From positions 5,138,858 to 5,202,857 of the forward strand of contig NC_087075.1 in NCBI RefSeq assembly GCF_026151205.1: DNA of 64,000 nt, given 5' to 3'. Positions 10,946 to 20,511 of this stretch are shown here, in pieces; within the stretch, counting starts at the first letter, position 1; each line of letters begins with the position of its first letter. The notes under the pieces were generated by a model. That model was not told the origin of the DNA. It ran no database searches and saw nothing but the letters and a program-made list of their open reading frames with translations. The DNA comes from Bolinopsis microptera (taxonomy: Eukaryota > Ctenophora > Tentaculata > Lobata > Bolinopsidae). The position numbers and the translations under genes were made by a program.

Positions 10946-11155
10946 CCTCTCTCCCTCTCTCCTTCTATCCCTCTCTCCCTCTATCCCTCTATCCCTCTCT
11001 CACTCTCTCCCTATCTTCCTTTCTCCTTCTCCCACCCTCCTTACGTCCCTCTCTCCCTCTATCCCTCTCTCTTTATCTCCCTCTCTCCTCCTCTCCCTCT
11101 CTTTCTCTCCTACTCTTCCTCTATACTTCTCTACCTCTCTCCCCTCTCCCTCCCT
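10946..11155. repeat. CT-rich microsatellite (CTCTCCCTCTAT)
   Basis: Imperfect polypyrimidine repeat of CTCTCCCT and CTATCCCT units. The open frames on both strands are repeat artefacts. Confidence 0.9.
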
Positions 11156-11230
11156 GGAACCAGAACAAGCACCACCAGTCGCCACAGAGCCCTCTACTAC
11201 CAAGTTAGTTGTCATTATCATGTCAGTTAC

Positions 11231-11252
11231 CTGGGTAACCAGGGTTACCCAG
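11231..11252. repeat. Perfect 22-nt palindrome
   Basis: CTGGGTAACC-AG-GGTTACCCAG, immediately followed by a further GGTAACC. It resembles the GTTACC half-site motif dispersed in the window. Confidence 0.7.
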
Positions 11253-11598
11253 CCGGTAACCAGTTACTACAGTTTCTGTAGCAGCTACTGAGTGGCTGGA
11301 CACTTAAAAGTAGTAACCCAGAGAGCTCGAGATCACAGTCTGATCATGGACATTTAATATGAAAGTTTAAGATCAAATTCATAACATCAATTTAAATGGC
11401 AGTTTCAAAACAAAAACAGGGCCGGGCAAAATATCTTTCGGGAACACAATAGAATAACACGTAAAATTTCGGCCCATTTCAAGATTTATCGACTGAACTA
11501 GTGAAATGAAAATGGTAAACACAACTGAAATGGTAAACACAAAACAATTATCGATACTATAATAGAGATCACCGGCTTAGAATTTAGTCTGGACGTCT

Positions 11599-11620
11599 CC
11601 ACGAATTTGCAAATTCGTGG
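11599..11620. repeat. Perfect 22-nt palindrome
   Basis: CCACGAATTT-GC-AAATTCGTGG reads the same on both strands and is followed by GGTAACCATAGTAAC, an X-box-like motif. A CCAAT box lies at about 11663. Confidence 0.7.
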
Positions 11621-12315
11621 TAACCATAGTAACAGTGTGTCAGTGTCACGTGTTAATTATGAGCCAATCATGGCAAACTGCGTGACAACTGATATAGCGT
11701 CCGATAGAGGGTGAGCGATCAGAGTTTGCAATTGATACATTGTACATTCTTTACATCCACTGCATATTGCCGTGGGAATTTAGAAACAGAAACTACACTA
11801 ATTAGCTCACTGTACGATTATTGCAATTGAATTCATCGTTAATGAATTAAACCGGTTTCAACTATACAACTGTATAGTTCTAAGTAACTTGTAAGTTGTT
11901 GTCTTATGGAATTTCACATGGAGACGATACAGAAACTGAAAATATTTTAGAGAACTCCGGGCTATATTGCTACTGGTCAAATTAAATGTCACTTGTTAGC
12001 GGGCTATATCATGAGCGGGCTGTAGAGATATCGGGCCCTTTGACAGCGGGCTGGTGAGAGCCCGCTATGCGAAAAAGCGCACGCTGGTGGATATAATATA
12101 ATACTCATAGTTAGTTATTTACAAATTGTGTTATTTTGATAAAATATAGTATTAATAACACGTGTCAGTCTGAGGTATTGTATTACAAAAAAGGATTATC
12201 TAAACACAATAGACAAATTAAAGTTCAATATACCTAGCCTGGATACTAAAAAAATGAAAAGCATATAATAACTGTACCATATTTAGAAATAGCAGGAATA
12301 ACGGAAGTGTTGAAT

Positions 12316-12664
12316 ATGTCGATAGATCCGGGTTTTATGAGCAGATTGCTTGCACTTGAAGATAAACTAATTCGTACTAAACTCTTTGGTCTTACCGAAG
12401 AGTTCGATCCTGAAAATCGTAGTGTGAGATATTCGATACAAACAACGCAACCAGTCTGATGAACAAGGAGGAATACTAAACTAAATAGGTTTAATACTGT
12501 TTTTCTCTAGGTAGATTCATTTATATTCGTGTTAAAAATAAAAGTTATAGATCATATGCATAACTAACACAAGAATATCATAATTTGTTGTTTCACAGTT
12601 CAATTTCCCTGATATAAACTTACTTGCAATTGCCGGGGGAGTTGGTATCCGGGAGTACTCTTGA
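12316..12664 (+). CDS. Candidate two-exon small protein
   Basis: Exon 1 starts at ATG 12316 and runs to 12423 (36 codons, beginning MSIDPGFMSRLLALEDKL and ending DPENRS), followed by a GTGAGA donor. Exon 2 (12599-12664) follows TTGTTTCACAG and encodes FNFPDINLLAIAGGVG plus four residues before TGA. Both junctions are in phase 0. Without splicing the first frame still gives 47 residues to a stop at 12457-12459. A CGGAAGTG (ETS-type) motif sits about 15 bases upstream of the ATG. I do not recognise the protein. It would converge on the PROSER3-like gene to its right. The exon pair rests on signal and composition only. Confidence 0.4.
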
Positions 12665-12955
12665 TTATCACATATCTTGTATTTTTTTACTGACATGGTC
12701 ATCTACTGTTACTTATATTCGTGCCATATCCTTTGTGATATTAATGTAAAATTTGACTAAACAATTACAAATCTTATTAAAAACATAACAACAGACAAAA
12801 ATGTGTAGGAATTTTAAGCAGTATGTATACAATATCTTAAATGATTCAGATAGAGCAAATTAGAACTAAAATTGTGTCTATTATACAACAGGTGACGATA
12901 TCTTGCAGTGACTCTACTCAATACTAATAACTCTAGTCCATATTATAAGCAACAC

Positions 12956-12977
12956 TTTATTTTAAACATAATTTATT
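12956..12977 (-). terminator. Candidate polyadenylation signals for the PROSER3-like gene
   Basis: AATAAA on the minus strand occurs at 12956-12961 and again at 12972-12977, about 320 bases past the stop codon. The region is very AT-rich, so chance hits are expected. Confidence 0.3.
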
Positions 12978-13291
12978 ATAATAATAATAATATACTTATA
13001 GTCAAGAAGGACACAACTAATATACAAAATTTTCTGTTATACAAAACATGATAAAAATCATACTTAAATAAATAATTATAGTGCTTAAAATACATGCATT
13101 ATGCAACATCTTTCTTAATAAATAGAAAACGTGGTCTGTATAATTTAGAAAGAATTGGAATTAAATATTTTTAGCTTGATAACATTTCTTGAAATTCATG
13201 CATTCTGTAACATATCTCTGAACAATAAAATATAGATTTTGAATCAAACATACTAACTTAATGTGTCATTTTGTTACAAAAAAAAGTGTCA

Positions 13292-14880
13292 TCAATCTTC
13301 ATTGCATTGCCTACTTATTTCATTTTCAATCTCTTTCATTTGACCGAGAACATTCTCATATCTGTCAATAAATACATTAAGCAATTCATCATCAACGTTG
13401 CTTCTGATATTTTCCAAATATGATAATAGTTCCTCAACATTTACTTGATTTTCTGATACTGTAGTTTCTGTTTGCTGAGGGGACAAATATTCAGTTGGAT
13501 TTCTATTTTGGAGCAACTCCAAAGATGACGTCTCCAAAACTGGATTCCTGTTGCATGATTTATCACAATTATCAGGATCTGTTGCTTTTCTGGACATGGA
13601 TGTCCCTACAACTGTCAAGTCACAAGCACCATCTTCTTCCACAACATTAAAAAGCTCTTCTTCCTCATCAAGGTCTGATATATTTGTGAGGTCATCGGTT
13701 GATATACTTGATATTGAAACAGAATCTGAACAAGAATCCTGTATTTGATTATGAACAGGATTAAAAAACTTGACTTTGATGTTGGTGTTAGTTGCTGATT
13801 CATTCCTGTTTGAACAGTTTGGGATCATGTCTGCTTGACAACTGGACTCTCTTTTTTCAACATCAGTCTGAATTTCTTTCGACACATTACTGGTCATGGT
13901 ACTGAATGGTAATTTATTTTGATCACGGCATAACTCATTTTCATAACCTGCCATACATGGATCATCTGTTGGCATGGATTTCTTTGCTTCAGCTATGTGT
14001 TTTTTAAGTCTCCATTGATACAGAATATCTTCATTCTCATCTGTAGGATAGATCACCTCTTTGGGAACAAGTTCGCTCAATTCAGAAAAGGTCCTTCCTG
14101 TCAACTGTTCAATAAATGAGACTTGTTTGGTTTTATAAGAATTGAGTACTACTGTAGGTGTGCTGTTATCATTATTATCTGATACTGAAGTTCATTCACA
14201 CTTTTAGTTGGTGCAACTTCATCATTGAAACCAGTTGTGAAATTCCATTCTGTGCTATCATCAGAGCTTACAATTCTTTCAAGATATGAGGAGGTGTCCA
14301 GAGTCAATGTATTATAAGAACTGTCATTTGAAGAAGGTGAATTTCCTGCATTTGTCACTTCTTCAGCTTCAAATAATGGACTGGATTTATGAGGTCTCTT
14401 GGAAGGATGTGTTGGTTGACTATGCTTAAATCGATCCATGTAAAAGTTCAGTGTGCTAGGAGACAATACATTCAAGGTTGTATCTGAGTGGTCACTTACT
14501 GAAAGGATGTTATTGACTTGGGTTTTAGAGCTTGGCGTAGGTCTGACAAAGTCAGGATCAATTGCTAAGTTATCATCGATATCTTTAATCAAATCATCAA
14601 CAGAAGTGGAAGCATTGTCTACACTCACTGTCCTTTTTAGAGGTTTTGTATTCTCTTTGTCATGAGACATGCTAACAGGCATGGAATCTATGTTCTTTGG
14701 AGCCTTTGTAAAAATTGAAGTGCCAACATTCTTACCTTTACTGATTACATCCATATCATTTTTACTTTCAATTTTATCTGAATTCAGCAAAACATTTTCA
14801 TGTTGGTTAATCATGGGTGATGGCCAATAATTTCCTTGGGGAAGGGGAGAACTTTTAAAAACATCCTCAGGTGCCCACAT
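13292..14880 (-). CDS. PROSER3-like serine-rich coiled-coil protein, partial
   Basis: Two overlapping frames on the minus strand form one gene. The upstream part (14202-14880) begins right after a TTATTATTTTCAG acceptor, so its first ATG is probably internal and earlier exons are missing. It is rich in Ser, Asp and Asn and contains FYMDRFKHSQPT. The downstream part (to the stop at 13292) contains DEDILYQWRLKKHIAEAKK-like sequence (DENEDILYQWRLKKHIAEAK), an acidic stretch, and a short C-terminal coiled coil. The Y-x-R-F-x-SQPT and ILxQWRLxxxxxxA motifs recall vertebrate PROSER3, a centrosome/cilium-associated protein; this is from memory. The frame change between parts can be explained by a 50-nt intron (GTGTGA at 14201, CTACAG ending 14152), which restores phase, or by a one-base indel. 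It converges with the small gene at 12.3 kb. Confidence 0.6.
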
Positions 14881-15783
14881 CTGAAAATAATAAAATGAAT
14901 CTAGAATTTAATGCGCTACTATTGATTTGTTAAATGAAATAAATGTCTCTCTAATATACTATTAGCTTGAATTCGAGTTTGGCAAAATAAATCTTCCTTT
15001 TTGAGAAACATTTTAGGAGGGTGCAGACTGTAGGTGGCGCTTATTATTTTTCCATCTATATTACAACGTTCAAATTTAACTAAGCTGGAAATAATTTCTT
15101 AACGAATTTTTGAATCATATTATGATAGGGTCCTGATGATATGAAGTTCACTTCAATGCATGTATTTTTAGAGGCTGATTCGAAATCCGTTGGTCGACCA
15201 CGATTGAAAATTTATCAAACAAAAACAACATTATTGTAACCAATCCTTTTGTTTTTTAAATCCTACATGGTGTGGTTAAAATTAAGTGTATTTATAACAA
15301 TGGTTTCTAAATTGAATCCTTATTCTATTCATAATTATGTACCGAACATTTAGGGCAGAAAATGGAGACTGATTAAATATTCCAGAATATAGTGAAGAAG
15401 GGACTTATAAGTTATTAAAATCGTTTACCCCTTTCAATATGAGGAGTTGTAACTTAGTGAGATCAAAATGAATACTCAATTAAATTCCGTCTAAACTTCA
15501 TGGCTTGCAATCATGACAGCTAGTAATTCGACAAAATCCATGATGCAGTACCAAATAATTACAATTAAGCAATAAGCATGGTATAATGTTTTGAAAGCAT
15601 GCCGAATGTATAGCTTAGTAGACTGTTGCAGGATAAAACATGTAATTAAAACAATGGAAAATGGAAATTAGTATACAATATTATAGGTCAGGACCCTTAT
15701 AAATGGGTAGGGACACATAAAAGTGTTATTAAAAACTATGCAGTCTTACTGTAGCTATTTCATATTGAGTTATAATATAATAC
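14881..15783. other. Probable intron or upstream region of the PROSER3-like gene
   Basis: AT-rich with no clear exon. The polypyrimidine tract and CAG directly left of 14881 show that this stretch, read on the minus strand, ends in a splice acceptor. Confidence 0.4.
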
Positions 15784-15874
15784 TATAATACCTCCGCCAC
15801 TGAGTGCTGCGCGCTATAATTCCCGACAGCTTGCTGGAGGGAATTTGCGGGCACGAAGTTGCGGAGGTATTATA
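15784..15874. repeat. 91-bp palindromic MITE
   Basis: TATAATACCTCCGC at 15784-15797 pairs with GCGGAGGTATTATA at 15861-15874. Inside lies a second hairpin, ATTCCC...GGGAAT. GC-rich within AT-rich flanks. Confidence 0.7.
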
Positions 15875-16006
15875 TTTTATAATACGTTCCGGTTCCGATT
15901 GCAGAAGGGGTGTAATCCGATACGTGCGCATCATACAATATAGTGTCTAATATATAGAACGCCAGTGTTATTTGTTTTGAAACTTGCCGCCAGCCAGTCT
16001 GAGTCT

Positions 16007-16060
16007 GGGCTGATAATACCCTCGCTTCTCTTGCGGGAAAAATGAGCAAATTATCAGCCC
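16007..16060. repeat. Hairpin element, GGGCTGATAAT stem
   Basis: An 11-bp perfect stem (GGGCTGATAAT/ATTATCAGCCC) with a 32-nt loop that itself contains GCGGG. It is followed by CCTCGG...CCCGAG and GTGGATATAAT, which links it to the palindromic elements at 10.4-12.1 kb. Together with 15784-15874 it may be one composite element ending near 16110. Confidence 0.55.
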
Positions 16061-16456
16061 TCGGTGTCCCCGAGTTTTAGTGGATATAATTCCCGGAAGG
16101 TATTATATCATATATAATGTGGAACAGTAAGTCTGGAAAGAAAGAATTTTTGTGAAAACAGCAAAAGTAGTACAAATAAACTTGTTTACTGTATCAAACA
16201 GTTAATATCATACAATTTAACATTTAAATGTTATAAAATGGCGGGGTACTCAATATTGTCAACTTTAGGTAATTTTACCATTTACGATTTGTAATGGTAT
16301 GCTCGCGATCATTGCACATTGCACGCTCATCAATTTTTAATCATTTCAGTTTTGCTAATGAATTATTTAAAAATAATTAAAAATACTAATTGCTATAATA
16401 TGCCAATTTTCTTTTTATAACGCTTTAACATAGTTTATGTATATAATAATAAACGG

Positions 16457-18051
16457 GTGATACTCGTGAAATATCTGTTTCAAATATTATTATCATTAGA
16501 ATCAATAAATACCAACATTGCTGAACTACAGAAGGACCTTAAACTTTTAGCATCTAGACCTTCCCCTGAATCATCCCCATCTACAGACTCATCTGAGCAG
16601 TTTCTGAAGAGCATCTCAGAACAACTCACCGCACTTTCTGCAAATGAGCCCACTGTAGCTGCAGGCATTGCTGAACTAAAACAGTCTATAAGTTCTATAC
16701 AGCCATTGCATAACCCTGGTCCTTGCATTCCTCCCAACCTACCTCCTGCACAGCATCTTCGTCCTCCAGCACCACCTGTCCTTTTGCAGCCACCTCATCA
16801 TGAGCAGAAACCTGTGGAACTGTTCAAAAACGATTTTATAGATCAGAAGACTGCGGAAGAACTAGTTGACCTATTTGATTTGAGCAGCACAGACTTCAAA
16901 ATTGAAAACGAACGCTCCTGCCTATCATATGGGGAACGGTACGATTATCCTGGATCTAAGTCGTCCAAGACACCAAAGGCAATACCACCACCCTTGAGAA
17001 AACTCATCGACAGAATCAACAGTGAGTTTTGTTCAGGTGACCAACCTCAGGTTAACAGCTGTTTGGTGAATCGGTTTGACGGCACAAGCAGCACCTTGCC
17101 TAGACACTCTGATAACGAGCCTTCTCTCCACCCGGAATCAAGTATCTTTACAGTCTCTCTTGGTACTGCATGTCATGTTTCTTTCTCTGATGCTAGTACA
17201 GGTATTGATGAGCACAAGCAACTATGTGGCCCAGGATCATTATATGTAATGACTCGTCGTAGCCAAGCACTGTTCCACCATCGTATCGACGCAGGCGAGA
17301 TAACTGGGCTGCGCTACAGTATAACATTGAGATCAGTCAGTTCCCTGAATAGAAACGCTACATGTATCATTGGGGACTCGAACACCGGCGGACTGAAATT
17401 CGGTTCTGATCCTGCCAAGTCATTCGGCAAATGGCTTCCTGGAAAACGATTCTTTGCCCCAACTGTCGATAGCATTGATCCTTATGTGTCCTGTGGCTAT
17501 AGAAACTGTGTTATATTGTGTGGGGTTAATGACCTGAAACAAACAGATGTAAAAAGCCAAAACGATATTGATATAATCTACAACCATCTAGTTTCAAAAA
17601 TTGCCCAGATTCAATCTATTAATCCGGGTGTGCATGTATACGTTTGTCCAACAATTCCTTCTAAACGTGCTGATTTAAATAGAAAGCTTATATACTTTAA
17701 CAGTTTGATTCGATGTAGGCTGCTCCCGTCCAATTTTGATGTCAGTTATGTGGATGGATTTGATGAGTTCTGTGATAGGGATGGTCTCCTTGACCGCTGT
17801 CTCTCTCTCGCGACCTCAACAAATACCAAAAACCGGACTTCCTTCACCTCAACCGGAAGGGACTAGCAAAGTTAGGTCAATTTATTCGTAACACTGTTCT
17901 TCTCAGGATTAACGGTGGTATCGACAAAAGGAAGAGGAGGTCCACAAGGGTAGACGATAGATCCTACAGGGATGCGACTGCTGGAAGAGAAACTGGTCCT
18001 GTTGTTCCTGCTGCTGCTAGTCAGGGTCACGTGGATGGTTACCAACCATGA
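16457..18051 (+). CDS. LINE ORF1: coiled coil + AlkB-like dioxygenase + SGNH esterase (frameshifted)
   Basis: Residues about 10-82 are a Leu/Ile-rich probable coiled coil, then a Pro-rich linker (86-118). Residues about 125-293 match the AlkB-type 2-oxoglutarate/Fe(II) dioxygenase pattern: NSCLVNRFDG, then PRHSDNE with the iron ligands H217 and D219, VSLG, GPGSLYVMTRRSQALFHHR with the distal His at 274 or 275, and GLRYSITLR with the R-x5-R pair (R286, R292) that binds 2-oxoglutarate. Residues about 302 onward are an SGNH hydrolase: CIIGDSN (nucleophile Ser block), then CGVND (block III). The frame breaks at a CTCTCTCTC run near 17808. In the shifted frame DFLHLN supplies the block V Asp/His, and the frame runs to TGA at 18049-18051. 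All key residues of both enzymes are thus present apart from the frameshift. No ATG begins the frame; it opens after a stop with GTG at 16457. AlkB proteins demethylate alkylated nucleic acid; SGNH enzymes cut esters. The role in the element is unknown. Confidence 0.8.
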
Positions 18052-19451
18052 CTCCCCCCATTAAGGAGGTATGTCCTGTCTGTTCTAAGAACATAGTCAT
18101 CGGCCAAACAATAGTTGAATGTTTTCACTGTGACTGCATTATAATGCACCATAAATGCTATCGCAAATCAAATCCAAATAGTCAATCTAATGAGTTTTAC
18201 TGTACTCGTTGTATCCATTTAGACAAGGTTAAATACAACCCATTTAAACTACTCACTGACAATGACGACGACGACAACAACCTAGACGAATACACAACCA
18301 AAATCTCAAATACTTTAAATGATTGTAACTCATACACTGCATCTGACCTTACAAATATTCTCTGCAACCAAGTAAAGAAACAATCATCTATTCTCTTTCA
18401 AAATATTGATGGAAATAAATCAAATTTTGACAACCTTGCCATTGAAACCTGTAGGTACAAAACAAAATTCTCCGTAATAGCCCTAGCTGAAACCAACACT
18501 GGAAAAGAATTAAGCAATCTATTTCAGCTCGACGGTTATAATAGTTACTATCAGGACACAGCACCTAACAAACAAAAGGGCACTGGAGTAGCCCTTTATG
18601 TTGACGATAAATTAAATGCTACTGTAATTGAGAATATATCACAAGTCACAGAACATCTAGAAATACTTGTCTTATCATTAAGTAACGAAGATCAACCTGT
18701 TAATGTAGGTGTTTTGTATCGTCCACCAAGTGGCTGTATTTCCCAAGCTCTAGTTGAACTCTCTAACCTTCTTGATCACATGCCGAAGTTTAGTTATCTA
18801 GCTGGAGACTTTAATATCGATCTTCATGATAAAGATAACAAAAATGTTCAAAAATATGAAGAAATATTATTCAGTAAAGGATTTTGTCCGTTAATATCTA
18901 TTGTTACCCACGAAAAACCAGGCTGTAAAGCATCCTGCATAGACAACATTATTACTAACGATATTGAGAATGTGATTACTTCAGGCACCCTAAAAGAACG
19001 AATAACTCATCACTCACCTATTTTTAACACATTTAACTGGAATGTTGAAGTCAACTCTGAAAAAAATTCTTTTAAACAATATTACGACTTCTGTCAATCA
19101 AATGTTAACGGCTTCCTAGTGGATCTTGAAGATGAGCTTAAAACTAAAACAATCCATAACTTTACTGAATTCCATGACACTTACAAAAACTGCGTCGAAA
19201 AATCGTTTAAACTAGAGACCCCGAAAACCTCTAAGAGAACTGTTCAGGTTAACCCTTGGATAACTCCCGGTCTCATTTGCTCAATTAATAATCAGCATAA
19301 ACTGTACGAAAATTGGGTTGAGATAAGAAATAGAAAATGTAAACTCGGGGAAACTGATAACAAGGGCGGCATTTGCCAGTGCCCTGAATGCTCACTAAAA
19401 CGTAGTCGCTACCTTATCTACAAAGAATACAGAAAAGTCCTAAAGAATTAA
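18048..19451 (+). CDS. LINE ORF2 N-terminal part: PHD-like finger and APE endonuclease
   Basis: The ATG at 18048 overlaps the original ORF1 stop as ATGA. Residues 9-55 form a C4HC3-like zinc finger (C9, C12, C25, C28, H35, C37, C52, C55), as in PHD fingers reported in CR1-like elements. Residues about 114-330 are an APE-type endonuclease: QN at 118-119, AETN with E148, YRPP at 224-227, GDFNIDL with D254 and N256, SCIDN with D299, and HHSP with the catalytic His at 321/322. This domain nicks target DNA to prime reverse transcription. All catalytic positions are kept. The frame stops at 19451 by a one-base shift; reverse-transcriptase-linked sequence (IKKTRQ..., KFAENSGDSKKTWELIN) goes on in the next frame. 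Confidence 0.9.
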   Translation: MTPPIKEVCPVCSKNIVIGQTIVECFHCDCIIMHHKCYRKSNPNSQSNEFYCTRCIHLDKVKYNPFKLLTDNDDDDNNLDEYTTKISNTLNDCNSYTASDLTNILCNQVKKQSSILFQNIDGNKSNFDNLAIETCRYKTKFSVIALAETNTGKELSNLFQLDGYNSYYQDTAPNKQKGTGVALYVDDKLNATVIENISQVTEHLEILVLSLSNEDQPVNVGVLYRPPSGCISQALVELSNLLDHMPKFSYLAGDFNIDLHDKDNKNVQKYEEILFSKGFCPLISIVTHEKPGCKASCIDNIITNDIENVITSGTLKERITHHSPIFNTFNWNVEVNSEKNSFKQYYDFCQSNVNGFLVDLEDELKTKTIHNFTEFHDTYKNCVEKSFKLETPKTSKRTVQVNPWITPGLICSINNQHKLYENWVEIRNRKCKLGETDNKGGICQCPECSLKRSRYLIYKEYRKVLKN

Positions 19452-19454
19452 GAA

Positions 19455-20511
19455 AACACGTCAAACTGTGAAAACAGAATACTTCTCTGGTAAATTTGCT
19501 GAAAATAGCGGTGATAGTAAAAAGACCTGGGAACTAATAAATCGTATAAGAGGTAAACGGCGGCGTGAAATAAAGCCGCTGTTCACCATAGACAACGTTA
19601 AGATAACAAATAGAAGGATCATAGCAAACGAATTCAATAAATATTTTGTATCATTAGCCTCTGACCTAAATACCGCTTACAATGATCTTGGACAAATTAA
19701 CATAAACAGTATACCTAGTTTCTATGATTATCTACCGCTTTCAAACACTTCCAGCATTTACATGCATGACTGCACAACAGACGAGGTTAGCAAAATCATA
19801 TCTGAACTTAAAAATGGCAAGGCAAGTGACATACCGATTCATGTAATTAAGCAGTCCTCTAAAATAGTTACTCCTTTACTCACTGTACTGTATAACGAAT
19901 GTATGAAAGATGGCATATTTCCAGATGACCTTAAAGTTGGAAGGATTAGTCCCATTTACAAGAAAGATAACCAGGAACTCCTTGAAAACTATAGACCTGT
20001 ATCAACGCTAGCTGTGTTTGGTAAAATATTTGAAAAGATTATATTCAATAGATTATACAGCTTCTTTCATTCACAGAACTCCTTATATGAAAACCAGTAC
20101 GGATTCCGTAAAAATCACTCGACCAGTTATGCCCTAAATTACAATGATCTTGGACAAATTAACATAAACAGTATACCTAGTTCCTATGATTATCTACCGC
20201 TTTCAAACACTTCCAGCATTTACATGCATGACTGCACAACAGACGAGGTTAGCAAAATCATATCTGAACTTAAAAATGGCAAGGCAAGTGACATACCGAT
20301 TCATGTAATTAAGCAGTCCTCTAAAATAGTTACTCCTTTACTCACTGTACTGTATAACGAATGTATGAAAGATGGCATATTTCCAGATGACCTTAAAGTT
20401 GGAAGGATTAGTCCCATTTACAAGAAAGATAACCAGGAACTCCTTGAAAACTATAGACCTGTATCAACGCTAGCTGTGTTTGGTAAAATATTTGAAAAGA
20501 TTATATTCAAT
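19455..20511 (+). pseudogene. LINE ORF2 reverse transcriptase, N-terminal palm region with internal duplication
   Basis: The frame carries the linker to the polymerase (KTWELINRIRGKRR), then RT motifs 0-2: GKASDIPIHVIKQSS, GRISPIYKKDN, ENYRPVSTL, FEKII, and YGFRKNHSTSYALNY. At 20143 the sequence jumps back and repeats from NDLGQININSIP. The second copy then runs until a retroelement insertion at 20512. The duplication is in frame but places two copies of motifs 0-2 before motif A, which should abolish activity. Confidence 0.9.
19681..20511 (+). repeat. 462-bp tandem duplication inside LINE ORF2
   Basis: Copy 1 is 19681-20142. Copy 2 starts at 20143 and is split by the insertion at 20512-21578, resuming at 21579. 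TTAC lies at the ends of both units, consistent with a microhomology junction. Copies differ at very few positions (for example TTCTATG against TCCTATG), so the event is recent relative to the decay of the element. Confidence 0.9.

Larger units (their letters stand above)
10574..12096. repeat. 1.5-kb segment bounded by 26-bp inverted repeats
   Basis: TTATATCCACCAGCGTGAGC plus CTTTTTC-type sequence at 10574-10599 returns inverted at 12071-12096 with a single mismatch. The interior includes a CT microsatellite, two perfect 22-nt palindromes and a GC-rich block with repeated GCGGGCT (about 11995-12070). It could be a non-autonomous transposon, but I see no convincing target duplication or protein. 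The same GTGGATATAAT-type motif recurs near 16080. Confidence 0.4.

Noticed and set aside
11000-11291. Frames across the CT microsatellite
   Set aside because: Low-complexity translation (LSPS repeats, REGE repeats).
13551-14665. Frames of 62-70 codons opposite or within the PROSER3-like exons
   Set aside because: Shadow frames of the minus-strand gene.
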